A DNA stretch of 64,000 nt from Ferruginibacter sp. Its GTDB lineage: Bacteria > Bacteroidota > Bacteroidia > Chitinophagales > Chitinophagaceae. Where the stretch lies: contig JAEUVU010000002.1 of assembly GCA_016786725.1 (NCBI GenBank), positions 1 to 64,000 on the forward strand, read 5' to 3'. Below are positions 15,908-25,093 of this stretch, piece by piece. The position numbers and the translations under genes were made by a program. The notes under the pieces are model-generated. The model ran no database searches and was not told where the DNA came from. It saw nothing but the letters and a program-made list of their open reading frames with translations. The first letter of the stretch is position 1, and every line of letters starts with the position of its first letter.

Positions 15908-17302
15908 TTGAATTTACCGGAAACATTTATACAATCACTGCAAAATATAAAGGGCTTTAATGAACAAGCTTTTAAGGCTGTACATCAATCCGGCGCACAA
16001 ATAACTTCGGTAAGATTGAATCCGGAAAAATTCAAAATTCAAAATTCAAAATTCAAAACTGAAGGGAGGGTTCCCTGGTCATCCAATGGTTATTATTTAG
16101 AAGAGCGGCCTTCCTTCACCCTCGACCCGCTTTTTCATGCAGGCGCTTATTATGTGCAGGAAGCCAGCAGTATGTTCCTGGAAGAAGCGCTGAAGCAAAC
16201 TGTTGATCTTACCAAACCTTTAAAGGTATTGGACCTGTGTGCAGCGCCGGGCGGAAAATCTACCTTGATACAATCTGTTATTTCAAAAGAAAGTTTGCTG
16301 GTAAGTAATGAAGTGATAAAGACAAGGGTAAATATACTGGCAGAAAATATTACCAAATGGGGAGCAGCCAATGTGATTGTTACCAGCAACGATCCCAAAG
16401 ATTTTCAGCGGCTTCAAAACTATTTTGATGTGATAGTGGTGGATGCACCCTGCAGCGGAAGCGGCCTGTTTCGCAGGGATGCACAGGCTATTGATGAGTG
16501 GAGCGAAAACAATGTAGCGCTTTGTGCCCGGCGCCAGCAAAGGATTTTGGCAGATGTATTGCCCGCTTTAAAAACCGGGGGCATTTTAATTTATTCTACC
16601 TGTTCTTATTCGAAACAGGAAGACGAAGAGATTGCTGACTGGCTGATTGATGAGTTGAAGGTTGAAAGTTTAAAGTTGAAGGTTGGAGAGAATTGGGGAA
16701 TTGTTGAAACTGTTTCTGAAAGATCCGGTTCATTTGGTTACCGGTTCTATCCTGATAAAGTAAAAGGTGAAGGGTTTTTTATTGCAGCGTTTAGGAAGCC
16801 TGGAAGTGCAGAAGCAATTACTGAAGGAATAAGTCATCCTTCGGCTACGCTCAGGACAAAAGTAAAAAGCAAGCAGCCGGTTACCACAAAAGAAATTGAA
16901 GCAGCAGGGCCTTATTTGGTTAATGCTGATAATTATTTATTTATCAAACAAAACGAAGAAACAATAGCCATACCCATCAATCTCGAAGATGATTTTGCCG
17001 TCATTCAATCTGCCTTATACATCAAAAAAGCAGGCGTAAGATTGGGAACCATCATCCGTAACGAACTGGTACCGGCGCATGAACTGGCAGTAAGCACTAT
17101 TATTAATCCTGCTGTTGCAAAACTGGAAGCAGATCATGAAGCCGCTTTGCAATACCTGCGTAAAGCAGATATTAAAATTGAATCAGGCATTAAAGGATGG
17201 GTATTGCTTTCTCATCAGCAACTGCCCCTGGGCTGGATAAAAATATTACCAAACCGTATCAATAATTACTATCCAAAGGAGTGGCGCATTCTTAACAAAT
17301 GA
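15908..17302 (+). CDS. RsmF/NOL1-Sun family RNA cytosine-5 methyltransferase with repeat insertions
   Basis: A 464-residue m5C methyltransferase for rRNA or tRNA. SAM motif I is LDLCAAPGGKSTL; the two catalytic cysteines are in DAPCSGSGLFRRD (motif IV) and YSTCSYSKQEDEE (motif VI). The C-terminus ends with an RsmF-like extension (GWVLLSHQQLPLGWIK). Three in-frame repeats add residues: a heptamer run at 16026-16061 encodes FKIQNSKFKT, one at 16653-16687 encodes ELKVESLKLKVG, and a different repeat at 16835-16857 encodes SHPSATLRTK. All lie outside the catalytic motifs. The start is a TTG at 15908, because a TAA lies upstream in frame and no early ATG exists. Confidence 0.88.
   Translation: MNLPETFIQSLQNIKGFNEQAFKAVHQSGAQITSVRLNPEKFKIQNSKFKTEGRVPWSSNGYYLEERPSFTLDPLFHAGAYYVQEASSMFLEEALKQTVDLTKPLKVLDLCAAPGGKSTLIQSVISKESLLVSNEVIKTRVNILAENITKWGAANVIVTSNDPKDFQRLQNYFDVIVVDAPCSGSGLFRRDAQAIDEWSENNVALCARRQQRILADVLPALKTGGILIYSTCSYSKQEDEEIADWLIDELKVESLKLKVGENWGIVETVSERSGSFGYRFYPDKVKGEGFFIAAFRKPGSAEAITEGISHPSATLRTKVKSKQPVTTKEIEAAGPYLVNADNYLFIKQNEETIAIPINLEDDFAVIQSALYIKKAGVRLGTIIRNELVPAHELAVSTIINPAVAKLEADHEAALQYLRKADIKIESGIKGWVLLSHQQLPLGWIKILPNRINNYYPKEWRILNK
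16026..16061 (+). repeat. AAAATTC heptamer run inside the RsmF-like gene
   Basis: AAATTCAAAATTCAAAATTC continues for five units with an exact 7-nt period. Confidence 0.8.
16653..16687 (+). repeat. GTTGAAG-type heptamer run inside the RsmF-like gene
   Basis: Five 7-nt units: GTTGAAG, GTTGAAA, GTTTAAA, GTTGAAG, GTTGGAG. The same type lies in fmt and upstream of mnmA. Confidence 0.75.
16835..16857 (+). repeat. CCTTCGGCTACGCTCAGG dispersed repeat inside the RsmF-like gene
   Basis: This is the (C)CTTCGnCTnCGCTCAGGA unit also found at 52362-52418, and in reverse at 25094-25117. Confidence 0.7.
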
Positions 17303-17353
17303 GCAGGCTGTTAACGGGCAAAATTCCTTTTCTTTGCAAGTAAATAATCCAAT

Positions 17354-18388
17354 ATGAAAAAAATATTTCTCCTGCTTTTAATACTGCCTTTTTTTGCAAC
17401 TGCACAGGACAGGCTGATGGTTGAAGGTATATCTCCGGCGCTGTACATCGCACATTCGGTTGCACCTAAAGAAAATTATTACAGCATCGGCAGGATATAT
17501 AATGTAAGCCCTAAAGACATTGCACCTTTTAATAAGCTGGAAATGGAGAAAGGATTAACGCCGGGCCAGAAGATCAAAATACCCTTGAACAATTCTAATT
17601 TTTTTCAAAGCGGCAGCGCAGCAAACGATGAAACATTTGTGCCGGTTTATTATAAGATAAAAGACAAAGAAGGCCTGTACCGGGTAGCTAAAAATAATAA
17701 TGACCTGCCTTTGGAAACATTGAAGCAATGGAACGGTATTACCGGCGATATGGTTAAGAACGGAACACAATTGGTTGTGGGTTATCTCAAGGTAAAGACA
17801 GGGCTCTCTGCGCTTGCAAAATATGGTATTGGTACATCAATTGGTTCTGCAGCAACAGTAGCGGTGGCCGAAGAAAAGAAAGCCGGAGAAAAGAAAATTG
17901 CCGAACCGGTAGCAGTTGATAAACCTGTTTCAAAAAAGGAAGATAAAAAAGCTGCTAAAAAAGAGGCTGAAAAGAATAAGGTACAAGAAGAAACAAAAGT
18001 TGCACCTGAACCGGAGAAACAAGTTGGGCCAGAACCTGTAAAACCTGCCAGGGATAAAAATGTTAGTGAATCTGATTTTAAAAAATTATATGAAACCCAG
18101 CTTGGTAATACCGAACCGGTAGCAGCAAGCGGCAGCGCCGGCATTTTTAAAAGCACCAGCGGCTGGAGCGATAAAAAATATTATTGCCTGCACAACACTG
18201 CAACACCCGGCACCATCATTAAAATAACCAATACGGCCAACGGCAATATTGTTTTTGCAAAAGTGCTGGATGTTATACCTGATATTAAAATGAACGAAGG
18301 GCTGCTGATCATCATCAGCAATGCAGCAGCAGATGCACTGGGGGCCAGCGAAGCAAATTTTAACTGTGCTGTCAGTTATGCAAAGTAA
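17354..18388 (+). CDS. Secreted LysM protein with RlpA-like C-terminus
   Basis: A 344-residue exported protein (signal peptide MKKIFLLLLI...ATAQ). A LysM domain occupies about residues 30-78 (ENYYSIGRIYNVSPKDIAPF, then GLTPGQKIKIPL), and a weaker second one about 95-145 (GLYRVAKNNNDLPLETLKQW). A Lys/Glu-rich linker at about 175-235 may be extended or coiled. The C-terminal 85 residues (STSGWSDKKYYCLHNTATPG, then IIKITNTANGNIVFAKVLD) resemble a double-psi barrel of the RlpA kind. It likely binds peptidoglycan in the periplasm. It is convergent with fmt, 7 bases apart. Confidence 0.8.
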   Translation: MKKIFLLLLILPFFATAQDRLMVEGISPALYIAHSVAPKENYYSIGRIYNVSPKDIAPFNKLEMEKGLTPGQKIKIPLNNSNFFQSGSAANDETFVPVYYKIKDKEGLYRVAKNNNDLPLETLKQWNGITGDMVKNGTQLVVGYLKVKTGLSALAKYGIGTSIGSAATVAVAEEKKAGEKKIAEPVAVDKPVSKKEDKKAAKKEAEKNKVQEETKVAPEPEKQVGPEPVKPARDKNVSESDFKKLYETQLGNTEPVAASGSAGIFKSTSGWSDKKYYCLHNTATPGTIIKITNTANGNIVFAKVLDVIPDIKMNEGLLIIISNAAADALGASEANFNCAVSYAK

Positions 18389-18395
18389 GGGGTCA

Positions 18396-19337
18396 TTAAA
18401 AATGATATCCTCTTAAAAAAGAAGCGGTATCCATTTTCTTTTTCCCTTCAAGCTGCAGTTCAAGCACAGAGATATAGCCATCGGGACAAGCGAAGTATAA
18501 AAATGTTTTTTTGTCGGTACGGATATTGCCCAGCGGCTCATTATGCCCCATATTTATTTTTTCTACCTTAAACAGCTTCAGTTTTTTGCCATTCAAAAAA
18601 GTAAATGCAGTTGGATAAGGCGCCAATCCCCTTATCAGGTCGTACACCTGCCTTACCGGTTTCATCCAGTCAATTTCACAAGTTTCGGTAAAAATTTTTG
18701 GAGCATGATTTAAAGTTGGAAGTTGAGAATTGAAAGTTGAAAGTTGTGGCGTTTCCTTTAGGCTGCCATTGGCCAGGCCTTTAACTGTTTTTACCAAAAG
18801 CTGTGCACCTGTCTCTTTCATCCTGTCATGTACATCTCCTGCATTATCGGTTTCACTGATAGGAAAACTTTGCTGCAATAGAATGTCGCCGGTATCAATT
18901 TCATGTTTCAGTTTAAAAGTAGTAACGCCGGTTTCTTTTTCGCCATTAATAACAGCCCAGTTGATAGGCGCTGCACCGCGGTACTGCGGCAGCAGGCTCC
19001 CATGCAGGTTTACAGAGCCCATGGGCGGCATATTCCAGACAACTTCTGGCAGCATGCGGAATGCAACTACTATCTGCAGATCAGCATTTAATGCTTTTAG
19101 TTCTTCTAGAAACTCAGGGTTCTTTAATTTTTCCGGTTGAAGTACATGCAGGTTATTTTCTACGGCATATTTTTTTACGGCACTTTGCCGCAGCTCCATC
19201 CCACGCCCGGCGGGTTTGTCAGGTGCTGTAATTACGCCCACAATATTACAGCCTGCTTTTAACAATGCATCCAGCGATGCAACTGCAAACTCGGGTGTGC
19301 CCATAAAAACAATCCGCAGTTCTTTAAAATTCTTCAT
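18396..19337 (-). CDS. fmt: Methionyl-tRNA formyltransferase
   Basis: Fmt formylates Met-tRNA for initiation. RIVFMGTPEFAVASLDALL opens the protein; the catalytic stretch GSVNLHGSLLPQYRGAAPIN has the N-x-H-x-S/LLPxYRGxxP signature and ETGVTTFKLKHEIDTGDILL the conserved Asp. The C-terminal OB-like domain follows. At about residues 196-209 a heptamer repeat (18711-18747) encodes PQLSTFNSQLPTLNHAPK, lengthening the linker between the formyltransferase and C-terminal domains, before FTETCEIDWMKP. At 313 residues the length is close to normal. No def gene is nearby. Confidence 0.95.
   Translation of the reverse strand: MKNFKELRIVFMGTPEFAVASLDALLKAGCNIVGVITAPDKPAGRGMELRQSAVKKYAVENNLHVLQPEKLKNPEFLEELKALNADLQIVVAFRMLPEVVWNMPPMGSVNLHGSLLPQYRGAAPINWAVINGEKETGVTTFKLKHEIDTGDILLQQSFPISETDNAGDVHDRMKETGAQLLVKTVKGLANGSLKETPQLSTFNSQLPTLNHAPKIFTETCEIDWMKPVRQVYDLIRGLAPYPTAFTFLNGKKLKLFKVEKINMGHNEPLGNIRTDKKTFLYFACPDGYISVLELQLEGKKKMDTASFLRGYHF
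18711..18747 (-). repeat. CAACTTT-type heptamer run inside fmt
   Basis: On the plus strand it reads AAGTTGGAAGTTGAGAATTG and further GAAAGTT units, a 7-nt period. It is in frame in fmt. Confidence 0.75.
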
Positions 19338-19391
19338 GGCTGCGAAGGTAAATCAAAGATGTAAAAAGAATGAACCACAATCGTTGATGAA

Positions 19392-21815
19392 CTATTTATT
19401 TTTTAATAACTGATTGATCATCTTTCTTTGTTCATCAAGTTGCTTTTGCTGCTCTTTTACAGCCTCAATTAAAACCGGTATCAGGCCCGAGTAATTAACA
19501 CTCAGATTTCCGTTGGCATTTGTTTTTACCAAATCGGGATAAATCTTTTGAACCTCCTGCGCCAGTACACCCATTTGCGTTTCATTATCCTGTTGATCAT
19601 TTATCCAGTTGTATGTGTAACCGTTTAGCTGTTTTATTTTTTGCAGCGGGTTTGTGATCTGGTGAATATTTGTCTTCAACCTTGCATCGCTAGCCTGTGT
19701 AAGTGTGCCGGCCAGCCAGGCATTGCCTGTGCCTTGTATGTAGAATGATTCGTTTAGTACCCCTGCATTGCTTCTTGTATAAAACGAAAGTTTGGTTTGA
19801 TTGGCAGTTTCAAAACTATTACTGATAAAACCGGTACGTAGCTCGCCTGATAAGTTTGTACCCGCCCAGGAAATACCTCCCAAAGAACCGCCGGTACCAG
19901 CCGAAGAAAGTATAAGGTGCGACTGTACATTATTACCACCAACCGGGTTTCTTATTTCTACAATTTTATTGGTGCCGATATGGCCATAATCAACCGGGTA
20001 GCACCCCACACCTACATTTCCATTTCCCAATATCCTGAACAGTTCGGTAGAACTGCCACCGCTGATATCGCCTTTATAAAAAACATGATCGAGATTTCCG
20101 TATGGAACCTGGTAGCGCAAACCGCCATCTGCCGAATTGCCAAAGCCCATAAAATTATGATCATTGTTTACCGCCTCTCCGGTAATTACAATTTTGCGGT
20201 ATGCAGGAGAATTTGAAAACTGCAGGGGAGCCTGCGGATTGTTATTGTTTATACCAACAAAGCCATCGCCCGTAATTCGCATCAGTTCATTGGATGCGTT
20301 GCCGGCATTATTGCCTGCATAAAAAACATGGGCTGTAAAATTACGGGGCACCTGGTAACGCAACTGTCCCGTTTCTACACCAAAGCCATAAAAATCGTGA
20401 AGGTTATTTGGAAGGTTTCCATGAAAATTATTGTGTAATACAATTTTATTGTTGGCATATTGGTCGGCAAACTGCAGATCGGCATTGGGCGTGCTTGTTT
20501 TTATACCTACCTGGTTGTTGGTATTGATGGTAAGTGTATAATCAATAGGGTTGCCAATAAAAATACTGCCACCATTGTATTTATAAATGTTCAGGTGATC
20601 GTTGTCATCTGCTCCCAAATAACCCAGCTCCTGTGTGTTGGCAATTTTAAAAACTGAGATACCGTTTTTGGCAGCGCTTGATGCATAATCACTTTGTATG
20701 TTCAGGGTGCTGGGGAAGGCAAAATTGGGTTGTGTTATGTGGCCGATAATTATTTTGCCATCCTGCATTTCCATGGTCGGCCTGCCAATGTAAAGCGGGT
20801 CCATATCAGGCCCAATGCCAAAGTATATTGCTTTATCCGGTGTATTTCCTCCTGAGCCGTCGGCGTAGTTCCAGATGTAGCTTTTAAATACAGTATTATT
20901 TATACCAACGCCCATCATCAGGCCATTATCAATGGTGTTACTTAAACCCTGGTCCTGGTAAGTAATCCGCACCCCGTTTTTGTTGGTAGGCGGGGTATTG
21001 GCAGCTGCAAACTGTGATAGTGAGTGTATGTCCATCATATACTTAGGATTTCTCTGGTAGATGCCCTGGCCCCAGCCTGTTATATTAAATGCCGGCCGGT
21101 AGCTGTTATCAAAATAATCAAGTCCCATCCTGATTGAGCCATCCAGGTTATTGGCGTGGTTCCATATGGCATAATCGTTTGCATTGTTTGGATTGCAGCC
21201 TATCACCAAACCTTTGTTTTTGTTATCAGCATTAAATATATCAAACAATGTTTTTGGGATGATCCGCATTCCCTGTACCTGTGTTTCATTGGCAATCTCG
21301 GTTATTCTAACATCCATTGAATACTCAGGATTCCTGTTCGAAAATCCAATCCGGCCTCCAGTTGAAAACTGGTGAAGGCGCAGCAGTTCATTACCACCGG
21401 CCAGCAGCGATACATCCTTTGCGTCAAAAGTGCCCAGGTAGGTATCAGTAAGATAATTGATAGGCGCAGCATTGTCTGATGATGGCGGGTTTGTATTGCT
21501 GTTGCCATGAAGTCCCCAGTAAGTGCTGTCGGCTTTGTTATTGTCTGCAAGCCAGTTCCACCGGCTGTTTTGATAATAATAAAAACCAATGCTGTCGGGT
21601 CCGGTTTGATATACTAACAAAGCCGTTGCAGGCGCCGCAATAGTTGTTCGCTGTGCTTTGGTCATTCTCGGTATCAGCATTCCCCTTGTACTGCTTTTTA
21701 CATCCAGCATAGCTGAGTTATCTGCTGTACTTCCATCTGTATTAATTGCCAGCGATTGAGCAAAACTCTTTGTAGTTACCGCAATAAAAGTAGTAATGAA
21801 AAGTAGCTTTTTCAT
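19392..21815 (-). CDS. Secreted tail-fibre-like protein with C-terminal S74 intramolecular chaperone domain
   Basis: An 807-residue protein with signal peptide (MKKLLFIT...SFAQ). Residues 20-95 hold the Bacteroidota surface motif SAMLDVKSSTRGMLIPRMT and LLVYQTGPDSIGFYYYQ. The middle is a long set of beta-rich repeats with YQVPxxxxDHVFYxGxxxG and FxGFG blocks, likely a trimeric fibre. The C-terminal 115 residues (ASDARLKTNIHQITNPLQKI, then MGVLAQEVQKIYPDLV) are the Peptidase S74/intramolecular chaperone domain that folds and then cuts itself from trimeric phage tail spikes. The final residues EQQKQLDEQRKMINQLL form a coiled coil. The Ser-Asp start (S-D-A-R-L-K) is the expected cleavage site. 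Confidence 0.8.
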   Translation of the reverse strand: MKKLLFITTFIAVTTKSFAQSLAINTDGSTADNSAMLDVKSSTRGMLIPRMTKAQRTTIAAPATALLVYQTGPDSIGFYYYQNSRWNWLADNNKADSTYWGLHGNSNTNPPSSDNAAPINYLTDTYLGTFDAKDVSLLAGGNELLRLHQFSTGGRIGFSNRNPEYSMDVRITEIANETQVQGMRIIPKTLFDIFNADNKNKGLVIGCNPNNANDYAIWNHANNLDGSIRMGLDYFDNSYRPAFNITGWGQGIYQRNPKYMMDIHSLSQFAAANTPPTNKNGVRITYQDQGLSNTIDNGLMMGVGINNTVFKSYIWNYADGSGGNTPDKAIYFGIGPDMDPLYIGRPTMEMQDGKIIIGHITQPNFAFPSTLNIQSDYASSAAKNGISVFKIANTQELGYLGADDNDHLNIYKYNGGSIFIGNPIDYTLTINTNNQVGIKTSTPNADLQFADQYANNKIVLHNNFHGNLPNNLHDFYGFGVETGQLRYQVPRNFTAHVFYAGNNAGNASNELMRITGDGFVGINNNNPQAPLQFSNSPAYRKIVITGEAVNNDHNFMGFGNSADGGLRYQVPYGNLDHVFYKGDISGGSSTELFRILGNGNVGVGCYPVDYGHIGTNKIVEIRNPVGGNNVQSHLILSSAGTGGSLGGISWAGTNLSGELRTGFISNSFETANQTKLSFYTRSNAGVLNESFYIQGTGNAWLAGTLTQASDARLKTNIHQITNPLQKIKQLNGYTYNWINDQQDNETQMGVLAQEVQKIYPDLVKTNANGNLSVNYSGLIPVLIEAVKEQQKQLDEQRKMINQLLKNK

Positions 21816-21922
21816 TTGGTGTGGTTTTAGTCAACATAAATATAAATATTAGTTAACAGTAAATCGTTGTGATGTAAGTTGCAGGGTATAACTAATTGCC
21901 TGAATCCTTATGTTGGCAATGA

Positions 21923-23173
21923 TCAAAAGTCTTCGTACAGCAGGTATTTTTTCCTGGTCGCTTTGAAAGCATTCAAACCTGGTTGCCAGCTGGCTTTTAT
22001 CTCTGCTTCTGTTTTTCCAGCTTTAATCTGCTGCATTAGCTGGTCGTTGCCGGCAAGTTTATTGATGAAATTATTTTTTAAGAAGAAAGTATCCTTGCCG
22101 GGAAATAATCTGTAAGCTTCCAGTAAATATTTCAATTGAATTTTTCCATCCACCTTTTTTAAAACTTCTTCATTGGTTCCGCTTAAGTTCCAGCCGTAGC
22201 AAACCTGGCCAAAACATTTGCTGTTTTTTGCACCGGCATTGGGATTAGGTGTAAAAGAAAACAGGTTTTTTGGCAAGGTTGGATGACCAAAATATTGAAA
22301 GGGCTTATCGGTTCCCCTTCCTTCGCTTAAAACAGTGCCCTCAAAAAAGCAGGTAGAAGGATAGAGATAGATGCTCTGCATCTCTTTTAAATTGGGGGAA
22401 GGCATCACCGGTAAAATATATTTTGTGTTGTGATCATAATTTTTGCATTTGATCACCTGTATATGAAAGGGTGTATCAGGAGTTGGATTTGTTGTTACGT
22501 TGTATGCATTGATGGCATTTGCTTCTTTGGATAAAAGGTTTTCACCAGTCAGCATTAAAGCATATTCCCCTATTGTCATTCCATAAACAACCGGGATGGG
22601 TTGCATGCCTATGAAGCTCTTAAAATTCATATCAAGTACCGGCCCATCTACATAAAAACCATTGGGATTGGGGCGGTCAAGTATCAATAATGGTTTGTGG
22701 TTTTCAAGCGCCGCTTCCAGGTAATATTGCAGAGAAGAAATGTAAGTGTAAAAGCGAACGCCTACATCCTGTATATCAAATATCAGCACATCCACATCTT
22801 TCACATCTTCCGGTGTTGGTTTTTTATGATTGCCATAGAGGCTTATTACCGGCAGCCCCGTTTTCTTATCTTTTGCATCTTTTACATGCTCGCCGGCATC
22901 TGCATCGCCTCTAAAGCCATGTTCCGGTCCGAATATCTTTACTACTTTAATACCGCTTGCTATCAATGTATCAACCAGGTGTGTATTTTTAACCATGCTG
23001 GTTTGATTGGCAAAAACCGCTACAGTTTTGCCTTTAAGCATGGGCAGGTAAACCTGCATGCGCTCTGCGCCGGTAATAACTTCAGATTGTGTAGATTTGG
23101 TGGAACCGGGTTGACTAACTGCTGATAAACTACCAGCCAGCAAAAAAAGTAAAACTGTTACTATCCTTTTCAT
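21923..23173 (-). CDS. DUF1343 exo-beta-N-acetylmuramidase, NamZ-type
   Basis: A 416-residue secreted protein (signal MKRIVTVLLFLLAG...SAVSQ). The DUF1343 family includes NamZ, which removes terminal MurNAc from cell-wall fragments for recycling. The diagnostic blocks are FANQTSMVKNTHLVD, KIFGPEHGFRGDADAGEHV and DVLIFDIQDVGVRFYTYIS, then RPNPNGFYVDGPVLD and YPSTCFFEGTVLSEGRGTDKPF; the Glu in the GPEHG and EGT motifs are candidates for catalysis. I start at the ATG at 23173, as the frame to 23206 adds eleven residues ahead of a clean signal peptide. Acts in the periplasm. Confidence 0.85.
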   Translation of the reverse strand: MKRIVTVLLFLLAGSLSAVSQPGSTKSTQSEVITGAERMQVYLPMLKGKTVAVFANQTSMVKNTHLVDTLIASGIKVVKIFGPEHGFRGDADAGEHVKDAKDKKTGLPVISLYGNHKKPTPEDVKDVDVLIFDIQDVGVRFYTYISSLQYYLEAALENHKPLLILDRPNPNGFYVDGPVLDMNFKSFIGMQPIPVVYGMTIGEYALMLTGENLLSKEANAINAYNVTTNPTPDTPFHIQVIKCKNYDHNTKYILPVMPSPNLKEMQSIYLYPSTCFFEGTVLSEGRGTDKPFQYFGHPTLPKNLFSFTPNPNAGAKNSKCFGQVCYGWNLSGTNEEVLKKVDGKIQLKYLLEAYRLFPGKDTFFLKNNFINKLAGNDQLMQQIKAGKTEAEIKASWQPGLNAFKATRKKYLLYEDF

Positions 23174-23254
23174 AAGATAAAGGTGCTTTATTTTTTTTAA
23201 TACCAACTGCCGTTTATATATTAATTTGCGGACTATTTATAAACTTTCTTAAGC

Positions 23255-23290
23255 CCATCCTGAGCCAAGCCGAAGGAAGGGGTTGGGGGC
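23255..23290 (+). repeat. Composite repeat ahead of the FKBP gene
   Basis: CATCCTGAGCCAAGCCGAAG joined directly to GAAGGGGTTGGGGGC: one half resembles the CCTGAGC..CGAAG family and the other the GGGGTTGGGGG family. Two repeat families meet here. Confidence 0.5.
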
Positions 23291-23303
23291 AAACACAAAA
23301 CAC

Positions 23304-23732
23304 ATGAAACAGGTTAAAGAAGGCGATTTGGTAAAAGTACATTACACCGGTAAATTAGTTAATGGCGAACAATTTGATTCTTCGGTTGGCAGGGAGCCGC
23401 TGGAATTTACTGTTGGCGCAGGCCAGATGATAAAGGGATTTGATGCTGCGATGCCAGGCATGGAGATTGGGCAAAAGAAAACGATCAACATTGCGCCTGA
23501 AGACGGTTATGGTGTCAGGAGCGAAGAAGCGATTATACAATTCCCCAGGAAAGATGTGCCGGCAGATATGGTGCTTGAACCCGGTATGCAACTTACACTA
23601 AACCAGGCCGGGCAACCGTTTCCGGTAATTGTAACAGAAATTACGGACGAAGTGGTTATACTGGATGCCAATCATTTTTTAGCAGGACAGGAGCTTGTTT
23701 TCGATATTGAGCTGGTTGAAATAGCTGAATAA
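23304..23732 (+). CDS. SlyD-like FKBP-type peptidyl-prolyl isomerase
   Basis: A 142-residue FKBP domain with the flap insert of the SlyD type. HYTGKLVNGEQFDSSVGREP and GAGQMIKGFDAAMPGMEIGQ are the FKBP core; GYGVRSEEAIIQFPRKDVPA marks the insert-in-flap domain. The C-terminal histidine-rich metal tail of E. coli SlyD is absent. It speeds proline isomerisation and acts as a chaperone in the cytoplasm. I start at the ATG at 23304 (MKQVKEGDLVKVHY); the longer frame is in repeat sequence. Confidence 0.88.
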   Translation: MKQVKEGDLVKVHYTGKLVNGEQFDSSVGREPLEFTVGAGQMIKGFDAAMPGMEIGQKKTINIAPEDGYGVRSEEAIIQFPRKDVPADMVLEPGMQLTLNQAGQPFPVIVTEITDEVVILDANHFLAGQELVFDIELVEIAE

Positions 23733-23838
23733 GTCAAAATTTAAAAGTTAAAAATCAAAAAGGCAGTTTACGGAAGTGAGCTGCCTTTTACTTTTAAACC
23801 CTATTTTTACTTTTGATTTTTCACTTTTGAATTTGTTA
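23733..23838. repeat. Inverted heptamer-type tract with an embedded terminator
   Basis: GTCAAAATTTAAAAGTTAAA on the left and TTTTTACTTTTGATTTTTCA on the right form complementary low-complexity arms. In the middle AAAAGGCAG (23758-23766) pairs with CTGCCTTTT (23781-23789), a terminator for the FKBP gene and possibly in both directions. It fills the gap to pepT. Confidence 0.6.
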
Positions 23839-23840
23839 AA

Positions 23841-25091
23841 ATGATTCAGATAAGCCCCGATAACATTGCCGACCGCTTTATGCGTTATGTGCGTATAGAT
23901 ACACAAAGCGATCCTACCAGTACTGCACACCCCACAACAGAAAAACAAAAAGACCTGAGCAAACTCCTGCACAGGGAATTGTTTGCTATGGGTATTACCG
24001 ATGCCACAACAGATGAATACGGGTATGTGTATGCAACCATTCCATCTAACAGCGATAAAAAAAATATACCTGCCATTTGCTTTTGTGCACACGTGGATAC
24101 AGCGCCGGATTGCAGCGGTACCAATGTAAAACCGACACTGCACCGGTATTATGATGGCAGCGATATTGTTTTGCCGGATGATGCCACGCAGGTGCTGAGG
24201 ATGAGCGATTCGCCTTATTTAAAAAACCATATCAACAGCGGTATTATCACCGCCAGCGGAACAACTTTATTGGGCGCTGATGATAAAAGCGGTGTAGCTG
24301 CTATTATGGAAGCTGCTTTGTTTTTTATACAAAACCCGGCTGTAAAACACGGCGATATAAAAATATTATTTACACCCGATGAAGAAGTAGGGAAGGGAAC
24401 TGCCAAAGTAGATATGCAAAAACTGGGGGCACAGTTTGGTTACACACTGGATGGGGATGATGCAGGCATTTATAATGACGAAACTTTTAGCGCTGACGGG
24501 GCCGTTATAACTATAAATGGCGTTATCACCCACCCGGGTTATGCAAAAGATAAAATGGTAAATGCGTTGAAAGTGGCCGGAGCAATCCTGGACGCTTTGC
24601 CTAAAAACGAATGGAGCCCCGAAACAACAGAAAAACGTGAAGGTTTTGTACACCCTGTGGCAGTTAATGGTATTGCAGAAAAAGCAACGATTCAATTTAT
24701 TGTAAGGGATTTTACTGCAACCGGTTTACAAAATCATCATGCAAGGCTAAAAAAAATTGCCGGAGAAACCGTTGCACAATTTCCGGGGGCATCTATTGAG
24801 TACCAGGCGCAGGAACAGTACCGGAATATGAAGGAAGTATTGGATAAATATCCGCAGGTGGTTGCTTATGCAGAGGAAGCCATACAAAGAGCAGGCCTCA
24901 CAATAAAAAAAGAAATAATCCGTGGCGGAACCGATGGCAGCCGTTTTAGTTATATGGGTATGCCTTGCCCAAATATTTTTACGGGCATGCAAAACATACA
25001 TAGCAAATTAGAATGGATAGGTACAAAAGATATGGCCAAGGCTGCTGAAACGATTGTGCATGTGGCAATGATCTGGGAAGAGCGCAGTTAG
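23841..25091 (+). CDS. pepT: Peptidase T (tripeptidase)
   Basis: PepT is a cytoplasmic di-zinc aminopeptidase that cuts the N-terminal residue from tripeptides. The zinc ligands follow the M20 pattern: ICFCAHVDTAPD (His and Asp), TLLGADDKSGVAAIMEAALF (bridging Asp), ILFTPDEEVGKGTAKVD (catalytic Glu-Glu), TLDGDDAG (Asp) and GMQNIHSKLEWI (last His). Length 416 residues is normal. The N-terminal RYVRIDTQSDP is the family signature. It stands alone after the FKBP gene. Confidence 0.95.
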   Translation: MIQISPDNIADRFMRYVRIDTQSDPTSTAHPTTEKQKDLSKLLHRELFAMGITDATTDEYGYVYATIPSNSDKKNIPAICFCAHVDTAPDCSGTNVKPTLHRYYDGSDIVLPDDATQVLRMSDSPYLKNHINSGIITASGTTLLGADDKSGVAAIMEAALFFIQNPAVKHGDIKILFTPDEEVGKGTAKVDMQKLGAQFGYTLDGDDAGIYNDETFSADGAVITINGVITHPGYAKDKMVNALKVAGAILDALPKNEWSPETTEKREGFVHPVAVNGIAEKATIQFIVRDFTATGLQNHHARLKKIAGETVAQFPGASIEYQAQEQYRNMKEVLDKYPQVVAYAEEAIQRAGLTIKKEIIRGGTDGSRFSYMGMPCPNIFTGMQNIHSKLEWIGTKDMAKAAETIVHVAMIWEERS

Positions 25092-25093
25092 CG

